Positions 28,622-40,107 of a DNA stretch of 64,000 nt are shown here, piece by piece. Position 1 is the first letter of the stretch. Each line of letters begins with the position of its first letter. The notes beneath the pieces are model-generated. The model did no database searches. It was not told the DNA's origin and was given only the letters and a program-made list of their open reading frames with translations. This DNA comes from Devosia sediminis. GTDB taxonomy: Bacteria; Pseudomonadota; Alphaproteobacteria; Rhizobiales; Devosiaceae. The position numbers and the translations under genes were made by a program. The DNA is taken from positions 1,240,001 to 1,304,000 of the forward strand of contig NZ_JAEKMH010000001.1 in assembly GCF_016411825.1 (NCBI RefSeq). Reading direction: 5' to 3'.

Positions 28622-28687
28622 ACGCCAAGTGACGGAACGGCTTGCCTACAGCCTCGTTGTTCCTGCAGCAATCAACAGGAGCTGCAA

Positions 28688-28870
28688 ATGCACAAGGACG
28701 AAGCAAAAGGCGTTGGCAAGCAGGTCAAGGGTGCGCTGAAAGATGCCGCCGGCGGCCTGACCGGCAACGAGCGGCTGCAGGCTGAAGGCAAGGCCGACAA
28801 GGCGACTGGCAAGGTCCAGCAGAAGGTCGGCGAGGTCAAGGACAAGGCCCGCGACGCGCTGAAGCACTAA
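28688..28870 (+). CDS. CsbD-like stress protein
   Basis: A 60-residue, lysine- and alanine-rich helical protein with the CsbD pattern: GVGKQVKGALKDAAGGLTGN, then AEGKADKATGKVQQKVGEVKD. Members are induced by general stress in several bacteria but have no known activity. AGGAG lies seven bases before the ATG. It ends 17 bases before a strong bidirectional terminator shared with eno. Confidence 0.93.
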   Translation: MHKDEAKGVGKQVKGALKDAAGGLTGNERLQAEGKADKATGKVQQKVGEVKDKARDALKH

Positions 28871-28887
28871 CCTGAACCTGCACAATG

Positions 28888-28917
28888 AAAAGGCCCGGCG
28901 TTTCCGCCGGGCCTTTT
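28888..28917. terminator. bidirectional intrinsic terminator between the CsbD-like gene and eno
   Basis: A perfect 13-base stem AAAAGGCCCGGCG/CGCCGGGCCTTTT with the loop TTTC, followed by GTTT on the plus strand. The A4/T4 arms let it work for both convergent genes. Confidence 0.92.
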
Positions 28918-28936
28918 GTTTGCGTCGTGCGACCGA

Positions 28937-30238
<1,302 letters not shown>

Positions 30239-30354
30239 TTAGGTCGCGTCGGCTTATGCGCATGCCGATGCGCTGGCTGTCGGCAGCCTGTCTAGACGCG
30301 CCGTGTGACAGTGAAAAGAGGGGGAACGCGAAAAATCGGCAGTGTGGCGGCCGA

Positions 30355-31848
30355 TCAGGCCCCCGGACGCCGCTTGAAAAGGCGAAAGCGGCCTACCGGG
30401 GCAACTTCGTCATAGCGCGCGAGCAGTGCATCGAAGCCGGGATAGGTGGCGAGGAAGGTGAAGTAGTCAAAGCCGATCGCGTTGGCTATGCCGAGCTTGG
30501 AGGGGTTCATGTCGAAGGCGAGGACATCCGGCGGCGCGGCTTCGAACCGCGCAAGCATGCCGGCAAGATAGGCCTCGGATATGCTGATGGCCTCAATGGC
30601 TCGTGCATCTCCGGGCGGCGCTGCCAGGGCCGCCAGATGCGCGGGCAGGAACATCATGACGCCATAGGCATCGGCCCATTGCCGCCGTGCGGACAACACG
30701 GCCGGGTGCATGTCGCGGGGCGAGGTCATGAACGCGTAGACGGTTTCGACATCGGGGTCGGCAAACACGGTTTCGAGCCGGGCCACGCGGTCGCTGGTGC
30801 CGCCGGGTGATAGGTGGTCGCGGAGATTTAAGACGACCGGGAACAGGCAGGCAAAGGCGATGGCGGCAGCGGTGAGCAGGCGAAAGCGCGTCGCCTGCGC
30901 GGCCTGCACAGTGGCGGCAGCAATGACATAGAGCGATGCCGGCATGGTCTGATAGGCCCAGCCCTTTTGCTGCACGAGGGCGGCGACCAGGAACCCAAAC
31001 GCGACGGCCAGGAAGGCGACGCTCAGCCGGTGGCAACGCGGATTGGCGATCAGCGCCAATAGGAAGGCGATCATGGGGAGGAGAAGCGCCGAACCCACTT
31101 CCAGCGCGACCGCGAGGAAAGATCGCTCGTAGCCGGAATAGGTCTTGAGGGCATCGGGTACCACCCCGAACAGGTAGCCGGGTGCGAACAGCGCGACGGC
31201 GGCGAGGTAGAGGACGCCCACCGCGACCATGACCAGGATTTCAACCCGCAGGAAACTCTTCCAATCGCGCGTGTCGATCATCCGCCAGAGTTCGACCGCA
31301 AGGGGTATGGCGAGGAAATAGGGTTTGAAGCAGACCCCGATGCCGGCGAGTGCGCCAATGAACAGCAGGCGCCAGACCGAGGGTCTCGCCCGCTCGTCGG
31401 GCAGGGCCGCAAGGCAGGCGTAGGGCAACAGGAGAAAGGCCGCCAGGTGTTCGCGCTGGCCGAAATCATAGGCCGGCAGCAGCAGAAAGGCGCCAAGGAT
31501 GGCAATGAGGACGCCCCTTCCCCGCTCGCCGAGCATATCCTGCATCGAGCGTAGGCTGGCCGCAAAGGCAACCAGCGCCACCAGCAGGGTGAATGCGCGA
31601 AAAACGATGGCCGGTGGGGCGGCGAACTGTGTGACAAGCAGTCCCGGCAGGGAAAACAGCCACATGGCCATGGGCGGGTTGATATCGGCAATGTCCACGC
31701 CGATGCGATCGCCGGCGAGCACCCGTGTCGCCGTATAGAAGTGCCAGGCAGCGTCGTGGTTGAGCGAGAATGGAAACTGGACAAGGCCGGCCATGAGCAG
31801 GACAGCGGCCAGGACGAGAACAGGCGAAGCTTTGGTCCGGGCGAACAT
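30355..31848 (-). CDS. multi-pass membrane protein, GT-C glycosyltransferase-like
   Basis: A 497-residue protein with about eleven membrane helices. The first external loop holds NHDAAWHFYTATRVLAGDRIG and then DINPPM. This resembles the acidic catalytic loop and proline-rich turn of PMT/ArnT-type (GT39/GT83) glycosyltransferases that use lipid-linked sugars. A soluble C-terminal domain of about 130 residues follows. The start is an ATG at 31848. No polysaccharide genes adjoin it, so the acceptor is unknown. Confidence is high for the gene, moderate for the family. Confidence 0.75.
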   Translation of the reverse strand: MFARTKASPVLVLAAVLLMAGLVQFPFSLNHDAAWHFYTATRVLAGDRIGVDIADINPPMAMWLFSLPGLLVTQFAAPPAIVFRAFTLLVALVAFAASLRSMQDMLGERGRGVLIAILGAFLLLPAYDFGQREHLAAFLLLPYACLAALPDERARPSVWRLLFIGALAGIGVCFKPYFLAIPLAVELWRMIDTRDWKSFLRVEILVMVAVGVLYLAAVALFAPGYLFGVVPDALKTYSGYERSFLAVALEVGSALLLPMIAFLLALIANPRCHRLSVAFLAVAFGFLVAALVQQKGWAYQTMPASLYVIAAATVQAAQATRFRLLTAAAIAFACLFPVVLNLRDHLSPGGTSDRVARLETVFADPDVETVYAFMTSPRDMHPAVLSARRQWADAYGVMMFLPAHLAALAAPPGDARAIEAISISEAYLAGMLARFEAAPPDVLAFDMNPSKLGIANAIGFDYFTFLATYPGFDALLARYDEVAPVGRFRLFKRRPGA

Positions 31849-31976
31849 CTCGACTCAGGAGAGCGTGGCGACATGGGGAAGGTCGCGCGCAAAGGATAAG
31901 CCGACGTTAAACCGGGGATATGGCCAGCGCGGGCGCCCTGCCCTAACCTGTCGCTCCACGACAGGAGGAGAAAGAC

Positions 31977-32408
31977 GTGACCGCATCCCTGATCAGCCAG
32001 GTGGCCCATACCTGCATCTTTGCCCGCGACCTCGATGCCGTGGAGGCCTTCTACCGCGATGTGCTGGGCGTGGCGCCGAAGTTCGACTTCAAGCGGGGCG
32101 AGGAGCGCATCGGCTTCTATCTCGATTTCGGCAATCGCACTTTTGTGGAGGTCTTCCGCAAGGGCGAGAGTCGCTTCGAAGAAAGCAACCAGATCAACCA
32201 CATCTGCTTCGAGACCGGCGATATCGACGCCTTCATGGCGCATGTGCGCGGCACGGGCGTCGCCGTGACCGACAAGAAACTGGGCGTCGACCACACCTGG
32301 CAGTGCTGGCTGGCCGATCCAAGCGGGGTCAAGATCGAGATCTTCCAATACACGCCGGAGAGCATGCAGTTCGGGCCGGATGGCGCGGTGTGCCAGGTGG
32401 ATTGGTAA
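31977..32408 (+). CDS. VOC-family (glyoxalase-like) protein
   Basis: A 143-residue protein of two beta-alpha-beta-beta-beta modules of the vicinal oxygen chelate fold: AHTCIFARDLDAVEAFYRDVLG in the first and INHICFETGDIDAFMAHV in the second, ending KIEIFQYTPES. His and Glu in these segments would bind a metal. It could be a lactoylglutathione lyase or dioxygenase relative; the substrate cannot be told. It starts at a GTG after AGGAGGAG. Confidence 0.9.
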   Translation: MTASLISQVAHTCIFARDLDAVEAFYRDVLGVAPKFDFKRGEERIGFYLDFGNRTFVEVFRKGESRFEESNQINHICFETGDIDAFMAHVRGTGVAVTDKKLGVDHTWQCWLADPSGVKIEIFQYTPESMQFGPDGAVCQVDW

Positions 32409-32411
32409 CCC

Positions 32412-32858
32412 TCACGCTACGGACCAGGCAAAACGTGCCTTGTCCATCCGGGTGGCGCCAAGCCCTTCGTAAAACGCGATCGCGCCGTGGTTCCAGGCCG
32501 GTGTCTGCCATTCCAGTCGCTGTACACCCCATCGGTCGGCATGATTGGCCGCGGCAGACATAAGAGCCTTGCCCAGTCCTTGCCCACGGTAATGTGCGGC
32601 GACAAACAGGCAATCGAGATGGGCGAACCACTGGCCCGACCACAGGCTGTAGTCTCGCGTCAGCGCGGCGTAACCGAGGAGGGCATGCGCCTCCTCGACG
32701 ACGATGATATGACTGGGTGGATGAGTGCTGGTGAGCAGTTCCAGCAGCGCATGCGGTTGTATCGTCGCCGTGCCCTGCTCGTACCTGGCGTGATCCTGGA
32801 TCAGCTCAAGCAGCCGGTCCAGATCCGCTGCAATGGCTTGGCGACAGTTGCTGGTCAC
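32412..32858 (-). CDS. GNAT-family N-acetyltransferase
   Basis: A 148-residue acetyltransferase with the acetyl-CoA loop VAAHYRGQGLGKALM (motif A, RxxGxG) and the C-terminal WNHGAIAFYEGLGATRMDK. The acceptor is unknown. It begins at a GTG whose bases overlap the stop of the rhodanese gene upstream, so the two are translationally coupled. It converges on the VOC gene with three bases between them. Confidence 0.91.
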   Translation of the reverse strand: MTSNCRQAIAADLDRLLELIQDHARYEQGTATIQPHALLELLTSTHPPSHIIVVEEAHALLGYAALTRDYSLWSGQWFAHLDCLFVAAHYRGQGLGKALMSAAANHADRWGVQRLEWQTPAWNHGAIAFYEGLGATRMDKARFAWSVA

Positions 32859-33256
32859 AAGCCGTCGACCTTCGCCAGTTCAAAACCCTCGTCCACCCAA
32901 CCGGTGATCCCGCCGGCCATGATCTTCACCGGCCGGCCGAGTTCGGCGAGGCGCAGTGCGCCGCGAGCGGCGCCGTTGCAGTGGGGACCAGCGCAATAGG
33001 TCACGAAGAGTGTGTCGGCGGGGTACTGCTCCATCTTGGAACGAACAATCTTGCCATGCGGCAGGTTTATCGCGCCCGGCACGTGACCGGCGGCAAACTG
33101 GGCAGGACCGCGCACGTCGAGCAGGACGAAATCCGGCCCCTTGTCGAGGGCGTCGTGGACATCCCAGCAATCGGTCTCAAAAGTGAACTCGGCGGCGAAA
33201 TGCTCGCGCGCCAAGGCGCTTGGGGCGGCGGGTATACTCGTGACGCTGGTTGGCAT
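32855..33256 (-). CDS. rhodanese-domain protein
   Basis: A 133-residue single rhodanese domain with VLLDVRGPAQFAAGHVPGA near the start and the active loop TYCAGPHCNGAAR, in which the second cysteine would carry the sulfur, then GGITGWVDEGF. AAGGAG lies seven bases before the ATG at 33256; the frame is open to 33322 but without a ribosome-binding site. It diverges from the FtrA-like regulator. I recall this regulator-rhodanese pairing from other Proteobacteria, suggesting the regulator controls this gene. Confidence 0.92.
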   Translation of the reverse strand: MPTSVTSIPAAPSALAREHFAAEFTFETDCWDVHDALDKGPDFVLLDVRGPAQFAAGHVPGAINLPHGKIVRSKMEQYPADTLFVTYCAGPHCNGAARGALRLAELGRPVKIMAGGITGWVDEGFELAKVDGL

Positions 33257-33336
33257 GTGTGTTCTCCTTGCCCTGCCATTTCCGCCGTTCCGCCCCGCGC
33301 TTGCAATTGGCGCGAATGACAATATACGTAAAGATC

Positions 33337-34302
33337 ATGCCAAACGCCGGTCCCTTTGTCGTCGCGCTGCTCTATGACGGGCTCTGCACCTTCGAATTCG
33401 GTATCACCGCCGAAATCTTCGGGCTTGCACGCCCGGAAATGGGAACGAACTGGTATCGGTTCGCCAGCAGCGCGGTCGATGACGGGCCAATGCGGGCGCA
33501 TGGCGGCTTTTCGGTCATGGCCGACCACGGGCCGGAGATAATCGACGAGGCCGACGTCATCGTCGTGCCCGGATGGCGGGGTGCGGATAGCCCGGTGCCA
33601 GAGGCGCTGCTGACACGCCTCCGCGCGGCTCATGCCCGTGGTGCGCGACTGGCCTCGATCTGCTCGGGCGCCTTTGTCCTGGCAGCCACGGGCCTGCTCG
33701 ATGGCGGCGCGGCGACCACCCATTGGCGCTATGCGGAAAAGCTGCGCGAGCGCTTTCCCAAAATCGCGGTCGACGACGCGTCGCTTTATCGGCAGCACAA
33801 TCGCATCTCCACCTCTGCCGGCAGCGCCGCCGGCATCGACCTGATGATCGAGATGGTGCGGCAGGATTTCGGGCCGGCGGCCGCCAATTCGGTTGCGCGA
33901 AGGCTGGTCATGGCCGCGCACCGGGCTGGCGGCCAGGCGCAATTCCTCGAGCGGCCCGTTGCCATGCGTGAAAGCGCTGGAATCGGTCCGCTGCTGGACG
34001 CCGTGCGGGCGCATCTTGGCGAAGACTGGCCCATCAGCCGCATGGCCAAAACCATGGGAATGAGCCCGAGGACCTTCGTGCGCCGCTTTGCCGAAGCGAC
34101 CGGACAATCGCCGGGCGACTGGCTGGCCGACGAGCGGCTGGAGGAAGCCAAGCGGCTGCTGATGCTGGGGGATCCGGCGATGGAGGATGTCGCAATGGCG
34201 GTGGGCTTCGGCAGCGCCCATACCCTGCGACACCACTTCCGGCAGAGGCTGGGTATCAGCCCGAGCGAGTACCGGGCGCGGTTCATGGCGGAGCGGGCCT
34301 GA
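33337..34302 (+). CDS. GlxA/FtrA-type transcriptional regulator (DJ-1/PfpI plus AraC HTH)
   Basis: A 321-residue regulator with an N-terminal DJ-1/PfpI-like domain (FVVALLYDGLCTFEFGIT, nucleophile-elbow CSGAFVLAATGLLDG) and a C-terminal AraC double helix-turn-helix (ISRMAKTMGMSPRTFVRRF and MEDVAMAVGFGSAHTLRHHF). The opening residues closely resemble FtrA. The ATG at 33337 is chosen; an in-frame ATG at 33316 would add seven residues. The 80-base gap to the divergent rhodanese gene is the likely target site. Confidence 0.9.
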   Translation: MPNAGPFVVALLYDGLCTFEFGITAEIFGLARPEMGTNWYRFASSAVDDGPMRAHGGFSVMADHGPEIIDEADVIVVPGWRGADSPVPEALLTRLRAAHARGARLASICSGAFVLAATGLLDGGAATTHWRYAEKLRERFPKIAVDDASLYRQHNRISTSAGSAAGIDLMIEMVRQDFGPAAANSVARRLVMAAHRAGGQAQFLERPVAMRESAGIGPLLDAVRAHLGEDWPISRMAKTMGMSPRTFVRRFAEATGQSPGDWLADERLEEAKRLLMLGDPAMEDVAMAVGFGSAHTLRHHFRQRLGISPSEYRARFMAERA

Positions 34303-34383
34303 CCTGCTGGTTCACGCAAGCGTGGGTAAAGTAGACCAACATCGCCAAGTATTTGTCGCAATCGGAAGAGTAGCTTGGGAGCC

Positions 34384-35406
34384 ATGAACAGACCTATGCT
34401 CCTCGCCGCCACGCTCCTGCTCCTGCCCGGCTCCGTCCTGGCGCAGGAGGCCGACCTCGCTCCAATCCTTGACCGCGCGGAGGCGCTCGAACCGCTCGAG
34501 ACCGTGCTGGTCTCGGTCGATGGAAATCTCTTTGCCGAGCGCGGCTATCACGGGTCCGATGTGGACGATCCGACCAATATCAAGTCCGCCTCGAAAACCG
34601 TCGTGTCGGCCCTGGTGGGCATGGCCATCGAGCGCGGACTGATCGAGAGCGCGGACCAGAAGATCGCGGACTTTCTCGGCGGCGAGTTTCCGGATGACCC
34701 CGATCCGCGGCTGGACGAGGTGACGGTCGGGCAATTGCTGTCGATGCAGGCTGGCCTGGCCCCGACATCGGGCCCAAACTATGGGCGCTGGGTGGCGAGC
34801 CGCAACTGGGTGCGCTCGGCGCTGTCGCAGCCCTTCGAGACCGATCCGGGTGGGCGCATGCTTTATTCGACCGGCTCGACGCATCTGCTCTCGGCCATCC
34901 TGACCGAGGCGGGCGGAGACTCTTCGCTCGACCTCGCGGAGGAATGGTTCGCGCCGGTGGAGGATTTCGACATCACCGACTGGGAGCAGGATCCGCAGGG
35001 CATATATCTGGGCGGCAACCAGATGGCGATGAGTCCGAAGAGCCTGCTGGCTTTTGGCGAAGTGTTCCGCACGGGCGGACTGGCGGCTGACGGCACAAGG
35101 CTCCTGTCGCAAGACTGGATCGACGAGAGCTGGACCAGCCGCACCAATTCCCGTTTTACCGGCGACGGCTATGGCTATGGCTGGTTCCTGCGCAATATCG
35201 GTGGCGAGGAGGTGCGCTATGCCTGGGGCTATGGCGGACAGATGCTCTATATCGTGCCGGCGCTTGAGCTGACCGTGGTGATGACCTCCGACGAGAATGC
35301 CCCCTCGGCAGGCAATGGCCATCGCGATGCGCTGCATGCGCTGCTTGGGGAGATAATAGCGGCTGTCGACCCGGGCGACGACGTTCAGGCCCGCAGCGCC
35401 CAATAA
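34384..35406 (+). CDS. serine hydrolase, beta-lactamase class C family
   Basis: A 340-residue exported protein: signal peptide MNRPMLLAATLLLLPGSVLA, then a beta-lactamase-like fold with SASK (catalytic Ser/Lys, after DPTNIK) and YST as the likely Tyr-x-Asn equivalent; WGYGGQ takes the place of the KTG/HxG box. It may be a peptidase or esterase rather than an antibiotic-hydrolysing enzyme. The frame opens at a TTG at 34375, but the ATG at 34384 after GGGAG is preferred. Its last 22 bases overlap the end of exoD on the other strand. Confidence 0.88.
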   Translation: MNRPMLLAATLLLLPGSVLAQEADLAPILDRAEALEPLETVLVSVDGNLFAERGYHGSDVDDPTNIKSASKTVVSALVGMAIERGLIESADQKIADFLGGEFPDDPDPRLDEVTVGQLLSMQAGLAPTSGPNYGRWVASRNWVRSALSQPFETDPGGRMLYSTGSTHLLSAILTEAGGDSSLDLAEEWFAPVEDFDITDWEQDPQGIYLGGNQMAMSPKSLLAFGEVFRTGGLAADGTRLLSQDWIDESWTSRTNSRFTGDGYGYGWFLRNIGGEEVRYAWGYGGQMLYIVPALELTVVMTSDENAPSAGNGHRDALHALLGEIIAAVDPGDDVQARSAQ

Positions 35407-35969
35407 AGCCCCAGCGCACCACCGAGCAGCAGTGCCAAAGCCGCGCCCGCCATGACGCGCCCGTCATGCACGAGCATGGCAAGGCCGAGCGCAGCGATGC
35501 AGAGCATCGGCACCGAACTGGCAAAGGGCACGATTTCGAGGAAAGGCACGGCCAGGCAGAGCAGCAGGACCACAGCCGCCGCAGCGCGCTGGAACGGTTC
35601 GTAGACGAGGATGGGCCAGCGGTCGTGAAACATGCGGTCCATCCGGCCGGCCACCTTTTCGAGCTTTTCCAGCGCGGTTGAAACCTTGTCCGACGCCATT
35701 GACCATTTGCGGACGAAGCCGGGAAGCCACATGGTCTTGCGGCCGGCAAGGACTTGCACGGCGAACACGGCAAGCAACAGCGCGATGACGGTCGGCACGC
35801 CGGGAATGCTGCCGATTGGCGTGAGTTCGACCAGAGCGGGAACGAGGAAGAATGGTCCCCTGCCCCGTGAGCTCAACTCGTCGACGATATCCCCCACGCT
35901 GAGGCGAGGCTGTTTCTCGGTTCTGTCCAGCAGGCGCTGCCGCAGGGCTTCAACGGTCCCGGTGCTCAT
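35385..35969 (-). CDS. ExoD-family exopolysaccharide synthesis protein
   Basis: A 194-residue membrane protein of the ExoD family, named for an exopolysaccharide and alkali-sensitivity locus of rhizobia; the activity is unknown. After about 35 soluble residues (RLSVGDIVDELSSRGRGPFF) come LVELTPIGSIPGVPT, typical of the family, and about five membrane helices. The ATG at 35969 (MSTGTVEAL) is chosen; the longer frame upstream is antisense-like sequence from the phospholipase gene. Its start overlaps the end of that gene by 20 bases. Confidence 0.88.
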   Translation of the reverse strand: MSTGTVEALRQRLLDRTEKQPRLSVGDIVDELSSRGRGPFFLVPALVELTPIGSIPGVPTVIALLLAVFAVQVLAGRKTMWLPGFVRKWSMASDKVSTALEKLEKVAGRMDRMFHDRWPILVYEPFQRAAAAVVLLLCLAVPFLEIVPFASSVPMLCIAALGLAMLVHDGRVMAGAALALLLGGALGLYWALRA

Positions 35970-37020
35970 TTGCGCCGACTTGCAAACCGGCCAATGAAGC
36001 CGCGCGCGACGGGTGGAACAGGCGGAAGCGATCATGCTTGTCGGCACGCTTGAGCCAGGCATAGAGACGCGCGCGCGCCGTATCCATGGCGATGGGCTCG
36101 AGCCATCCCTGGGCGCCCTCCGGATTGACCACGACGATTTCCGGACCACCCGCCTCGCCCAACCGCTTGGCCAAAGCGCTGACAATGGCGCGCGAGGCGA
36201 AATACTGGCTTTCGATATAAAGGAAGCGCTGTGCGGCCGCGATCTGATCCAGCCACAGGCGCTCGATCTCCAGCACGGCCGGGCGATCGTCGAGGGGTGG
36301 CGCGCTGCGCGCCACGCCCAGCGCGACCTTCTCGAACTGCACGGGCAAGGTGTCCGGCCACAGGCTGTCATTGCTTTTGAGGGGCGACATGTCCGGCTTG
36401 CCGCCCGCAATGGTCCAGCGATCGCGCACGAGTTCGGCGATGGTGTCGACCACAGGGCCGCTGGAGGCCGTGGTGACATCGTGCCAGGGCTTGTAGCGGC
36501 GCCGGGTGACCGGACGGCGGCGGCGCGGGTCCTTGTGGCGGTGTTCGCGCGTGTCCCAGCGATCGCCGGTCATATCGATGCCGCCGACAAAGGCCAGCGC
36601 ATCATCGACCAGCATGATTTTCTGGTGATGCGAGGCAGCGGGCGGATGGGCGCCGTCGAATTTGAGATGAATGCGGGGGTGTCGTGCCCATTGCAGCATG
36701 CGCAACAGCGTGGTGCCGCGCTTGGCGACGTTGATCAGGCCGAAGTGCCATTGCAGGAGGAAGATTTCGAGGTCCGCGTTCTGGTCGACCAGCCACAGAA
36801 AGAAGCGGCCGAGTTCAGACGGAGCAGGATCGTCTTCGGTGTCATGGAGATCGATCCGGCTGTCGAAATCCCAGCCGACCAGCGTGATGCGCCGCTTGGC
36901 CATCAACATAGCGGCGCGCGCGTGACGGAAATAATCTTCCGCGTCGACGATGACGGAGAAATGCTCGGCATTGGCAACGGCCATGCAGTTGCTGCCGGGG
37001 GTAAGGATTAGGCCCGTCAA
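35950..37020 (-). CDS. phospholipase D-like protein lacking the second HKD motif (C-terminally truncated)
   Basis: A 356-residue protein matching the first two thirds of long PLD-family enzymes of rhizobia. The first catalytic motif is intact (HHQKIMLVDD; H132, K134, D139), followed by GGIDMTGDRWDTREH. The second half-domain begins (YIESQYFASRAIVSAL ... EIVVVNPEG) but ends after DRFRLFHP with a short unrelated tail, before where the second HxK motif should be. A PLD active site normally needs two such motifs. The TTG at 37020 is chosen because GGAG lies six bases before it; an ATG at 37095 is also in frame. Confidence 0.78.
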   Translation of the reverse strand: MTGLILTPGSNCMAVANAEHFSVIVDAEDYFRHARAAMLMAKRRITLVGWDFDSRIDLHDTEDDPAPSELGRFFLWLVDQNADLEIFLLQWHFGLINVAKRGTTLLRMLQWARHPRIHLKFDGAHPPAASHHQKIMLVDDALAFVGGIDMTGDRWDTREHRHKDPRRRRPVTRRRYKPWHDVTTASSGPVVDTIAELVRDRWTIAGGKPDMSPLKSNDSLWPDTLPVQFEKVALGVARSAPPLDDRPAVLEIERLWLDQIAAAQRFLYIESQYFASRAIVSALAKRLGEAGGPEIVVVNPEGAQGWLEPIAMDTARARLYAWLKRADKHDRFRLFHPSRAASLAGLQVGANEHRDR

Positions 37021-37112
37021 GTGACGCTCCGGGACTGGAAGAATGACGCGTGTTGCAAACGCGCGACCCGCCCGAAATTTCCATCCATCGCGCAAAAGTC
37101 AGGCGACGTGCC

Positions 37113-37289
37113 CTATTCGTCGCGCTTGTGGCCGTCGAGATGCTTGCTGGCCTTGGCTTTCTCGGCTTCGACCTTGAGCTTTTCGGACTTGGTCCGTCCA
37201 AACTTCAGCCGATTGGCTTCGGCCGCCGCGTCCTTTTCGGTGCGGGCCTTGGCTTTGCGGGCGGTGCGAAGGTTGATGATCTCGGCCAT
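37113..37289 (-). CDS. small DUF4169-family protein
   Basis: A 58-residue, highly basic and helical protein: MAEIINLRTARKAKARTEKD, then AANRLKFGRTKSEKLK-type repeats of charge, ending HLDGHKRDE. The pattern matches DUF4169, short proteins of alphaproteobacteria with no known role. It starts at the ATG at 37289, eight bases after the stop of the secreted protein gene upstream, and is probably cotranscribed with it. Confidence 0.8.
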   Translation of the reverse strand: MAEIINLRTARKAKARTEKDAAAEANRLKFGRTKSEKLKVEAEKAKASKHLDGHKRDE

Positions 37290-37297
37290 GGGCGCCC

Positions 37298-37660
37298 TCA
37301 GAAAATATAGGAACAGGACACCAGCACGACCGGCTTGTCGGGGATGAAGAGCACGGCTTCGAAAGTCGCGGCATCCTGGAAGTAGGACGCTTCGATGAGC
37401 TGCGACCCGGGGGCGATATGTTCGGCGAAGGCGGGGTCGAAATTGACCCGTTCGTCGAACAGCTCGAAGGAGTAGAATTCGCCGGGCGTGGCGGTGGCCG
37501 GATCGAGCCAGGCGAATGTGCTGTCGCCGCTGACCCGCATCGTGCCAGCCGGCGTATCCGGCCCTTCAAGATCGGACACGCAGTCGAAATCGTCCATGGG
37601 CTGGGCGACGGCCGGCGAAACCATGAGGCTCAGAAGCGCGGCGACGATGATGCGGTGCAT
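37298..37660 (-). CDS. small secreted protein of unknown function
   Basis: A 120-residue protein with a signal peptide (MHRIIVAALLSLMVSPAVAQ) and two cysteines in the mature part (FDCVSDLEG and VSCSYIF) that could form a disulfide joining its ends. No family was recognised. The ATG at 37660 is used because the upstream extension to 37735 lacks a signal-like start. Confidence 0.75.
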   Translation of the reverse strand: MHRIIVAALLSLMVSPAVAQPMDDFDCVSDLEGPDTPAGTMRVSGDSTFAWLDPATATPGEFYSFELFDERVNFDPAFAEHIAPGSQLIEASYFQDAATFEAVLFIPDKPVVLVSCSYIF

Positions 37661-37741
37661 TGCGGGATCTCCGGCGATTGCGGGAGATTGCCGGAGCTGC
37701 GGATGGGCGGCAAGTCCCTTTCGGGCGCCGCCCAAGCGAAG

Positions 37742-39376
<1,635 letters not shown>

Positions 39377-39437
39377 TCACCATAAGCATATCGTTGTCGA
39401 TTCGCAGAGACCGAAACCGGCTCTACACAAAAAGAAG

Positions 39438-39461
39438 AAGGGGATGTCGCCATCCCCTTTT
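39438..39461. terminator. intrinsic terminator between secG and pyrG
   Basis: A perfect 9-base stem AAGGGGATG/CATCCCCTT around TCGC. On the minus strand, reading out of secG, it is followed by CTTCTTTTT; on the plus strand by TT. It should separate secG from pyrG transcripts. Confidence 0.82.
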
Positions 39462-39481
39462 CGCATTCGCCTTGCGGCGGA

Positions 39482-39964
39482 TCAGTTGCCCGTAGGCGCC
39501 GCGGGCACTGGGGCCGGCGTCGCCCCGGCATCGGTGCCGGTGGCGGGAGCCGTCTCGTTGGCCGGGACCGGAAGGTCCGTGGCGGCCGGAGCCGGAGCAG
39601 TCTCGTTGGCCGGCGGAACCGGCAGCGGCAGGTCCGAAGTCTCATTGCCGCCGAGGGCGTTGAGCGCATCCAGAACCGTGGTCGGCGCGGCGCCGTCCTC
39701 AACGGAGGTAGCGCTGTCGAGAATGCTGCTCGTGCCGCGATCGAGTTCGTTGAGAATGGTGAGGCCGATAGCCAGGGCGAAGAACAGCGTCGCCAGGATG
39801 GCCGTGGTGCGCGTCAGCAGATTGGCCGAGCCGCGGGCCGTCATCAGGCCGCCGCCACCACCGCCGCCAATGCCCAGGGCACCCCCTTCGGAGCGCTGAA
39901 GCAGGATGACGACAATCAGCGCCAGCACGATCAGCAGATAGGCGACGAGCAATACGTTGGCCAT
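39482..39964 (-). CDS. secG: preprotein translocase subunit SecG
   Basis: A subunit of the SecYEG channel in the inner membrane. Two helices (LLVAYLLIVLALIVVILLQ and TAILATLFFALAIGLTIL) flank the conserved RSEGGALGIGGGGGGG turn and a Met-Thr-Ala-Arg-Gly stretch. A proline- and alanine-rich tail of about 80 residues makes it, at 160 residues, longer than the enteric form, as is common in alphaproteobacteria. Confidence 0.95.
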   Translation of the reverse strand: MANVLLVAYLLIVLALIVVILLQRSEGGALGIGGGGGGGLMTARGSANLLTRTTAILATLFFALAIGLTILNELDRGTSSILDSATSVEDGAAPTTVLDALNALGGNETSDLPLPVPPANETAPAPAATDLPVPANETAPATGTDAGATPAPVPAAPTGN

Positions 39965-40107
39965 GAATCTCTTGTCTTCGCGTCAGTCCGGGCGTGCCAA
40001 AAGGCCTCGCCCGGTTTGGAAAGGATGCGGGGTCATACACCCCTCAACCGGCAAATGAAAGTCGCCTGTGGCGCTTTTTCGCCACAGGGGAGCATCACCG
40101 GCCGGTC

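Noticed and set aside
37704..37734. Hairpin TGGGCGGC/GCCGCCCA downstream of pyrG
   Set aside because: The stem is real, but the loop is 15 bases and no T-tract follows on the minus strand, so a terminator call is not justified.
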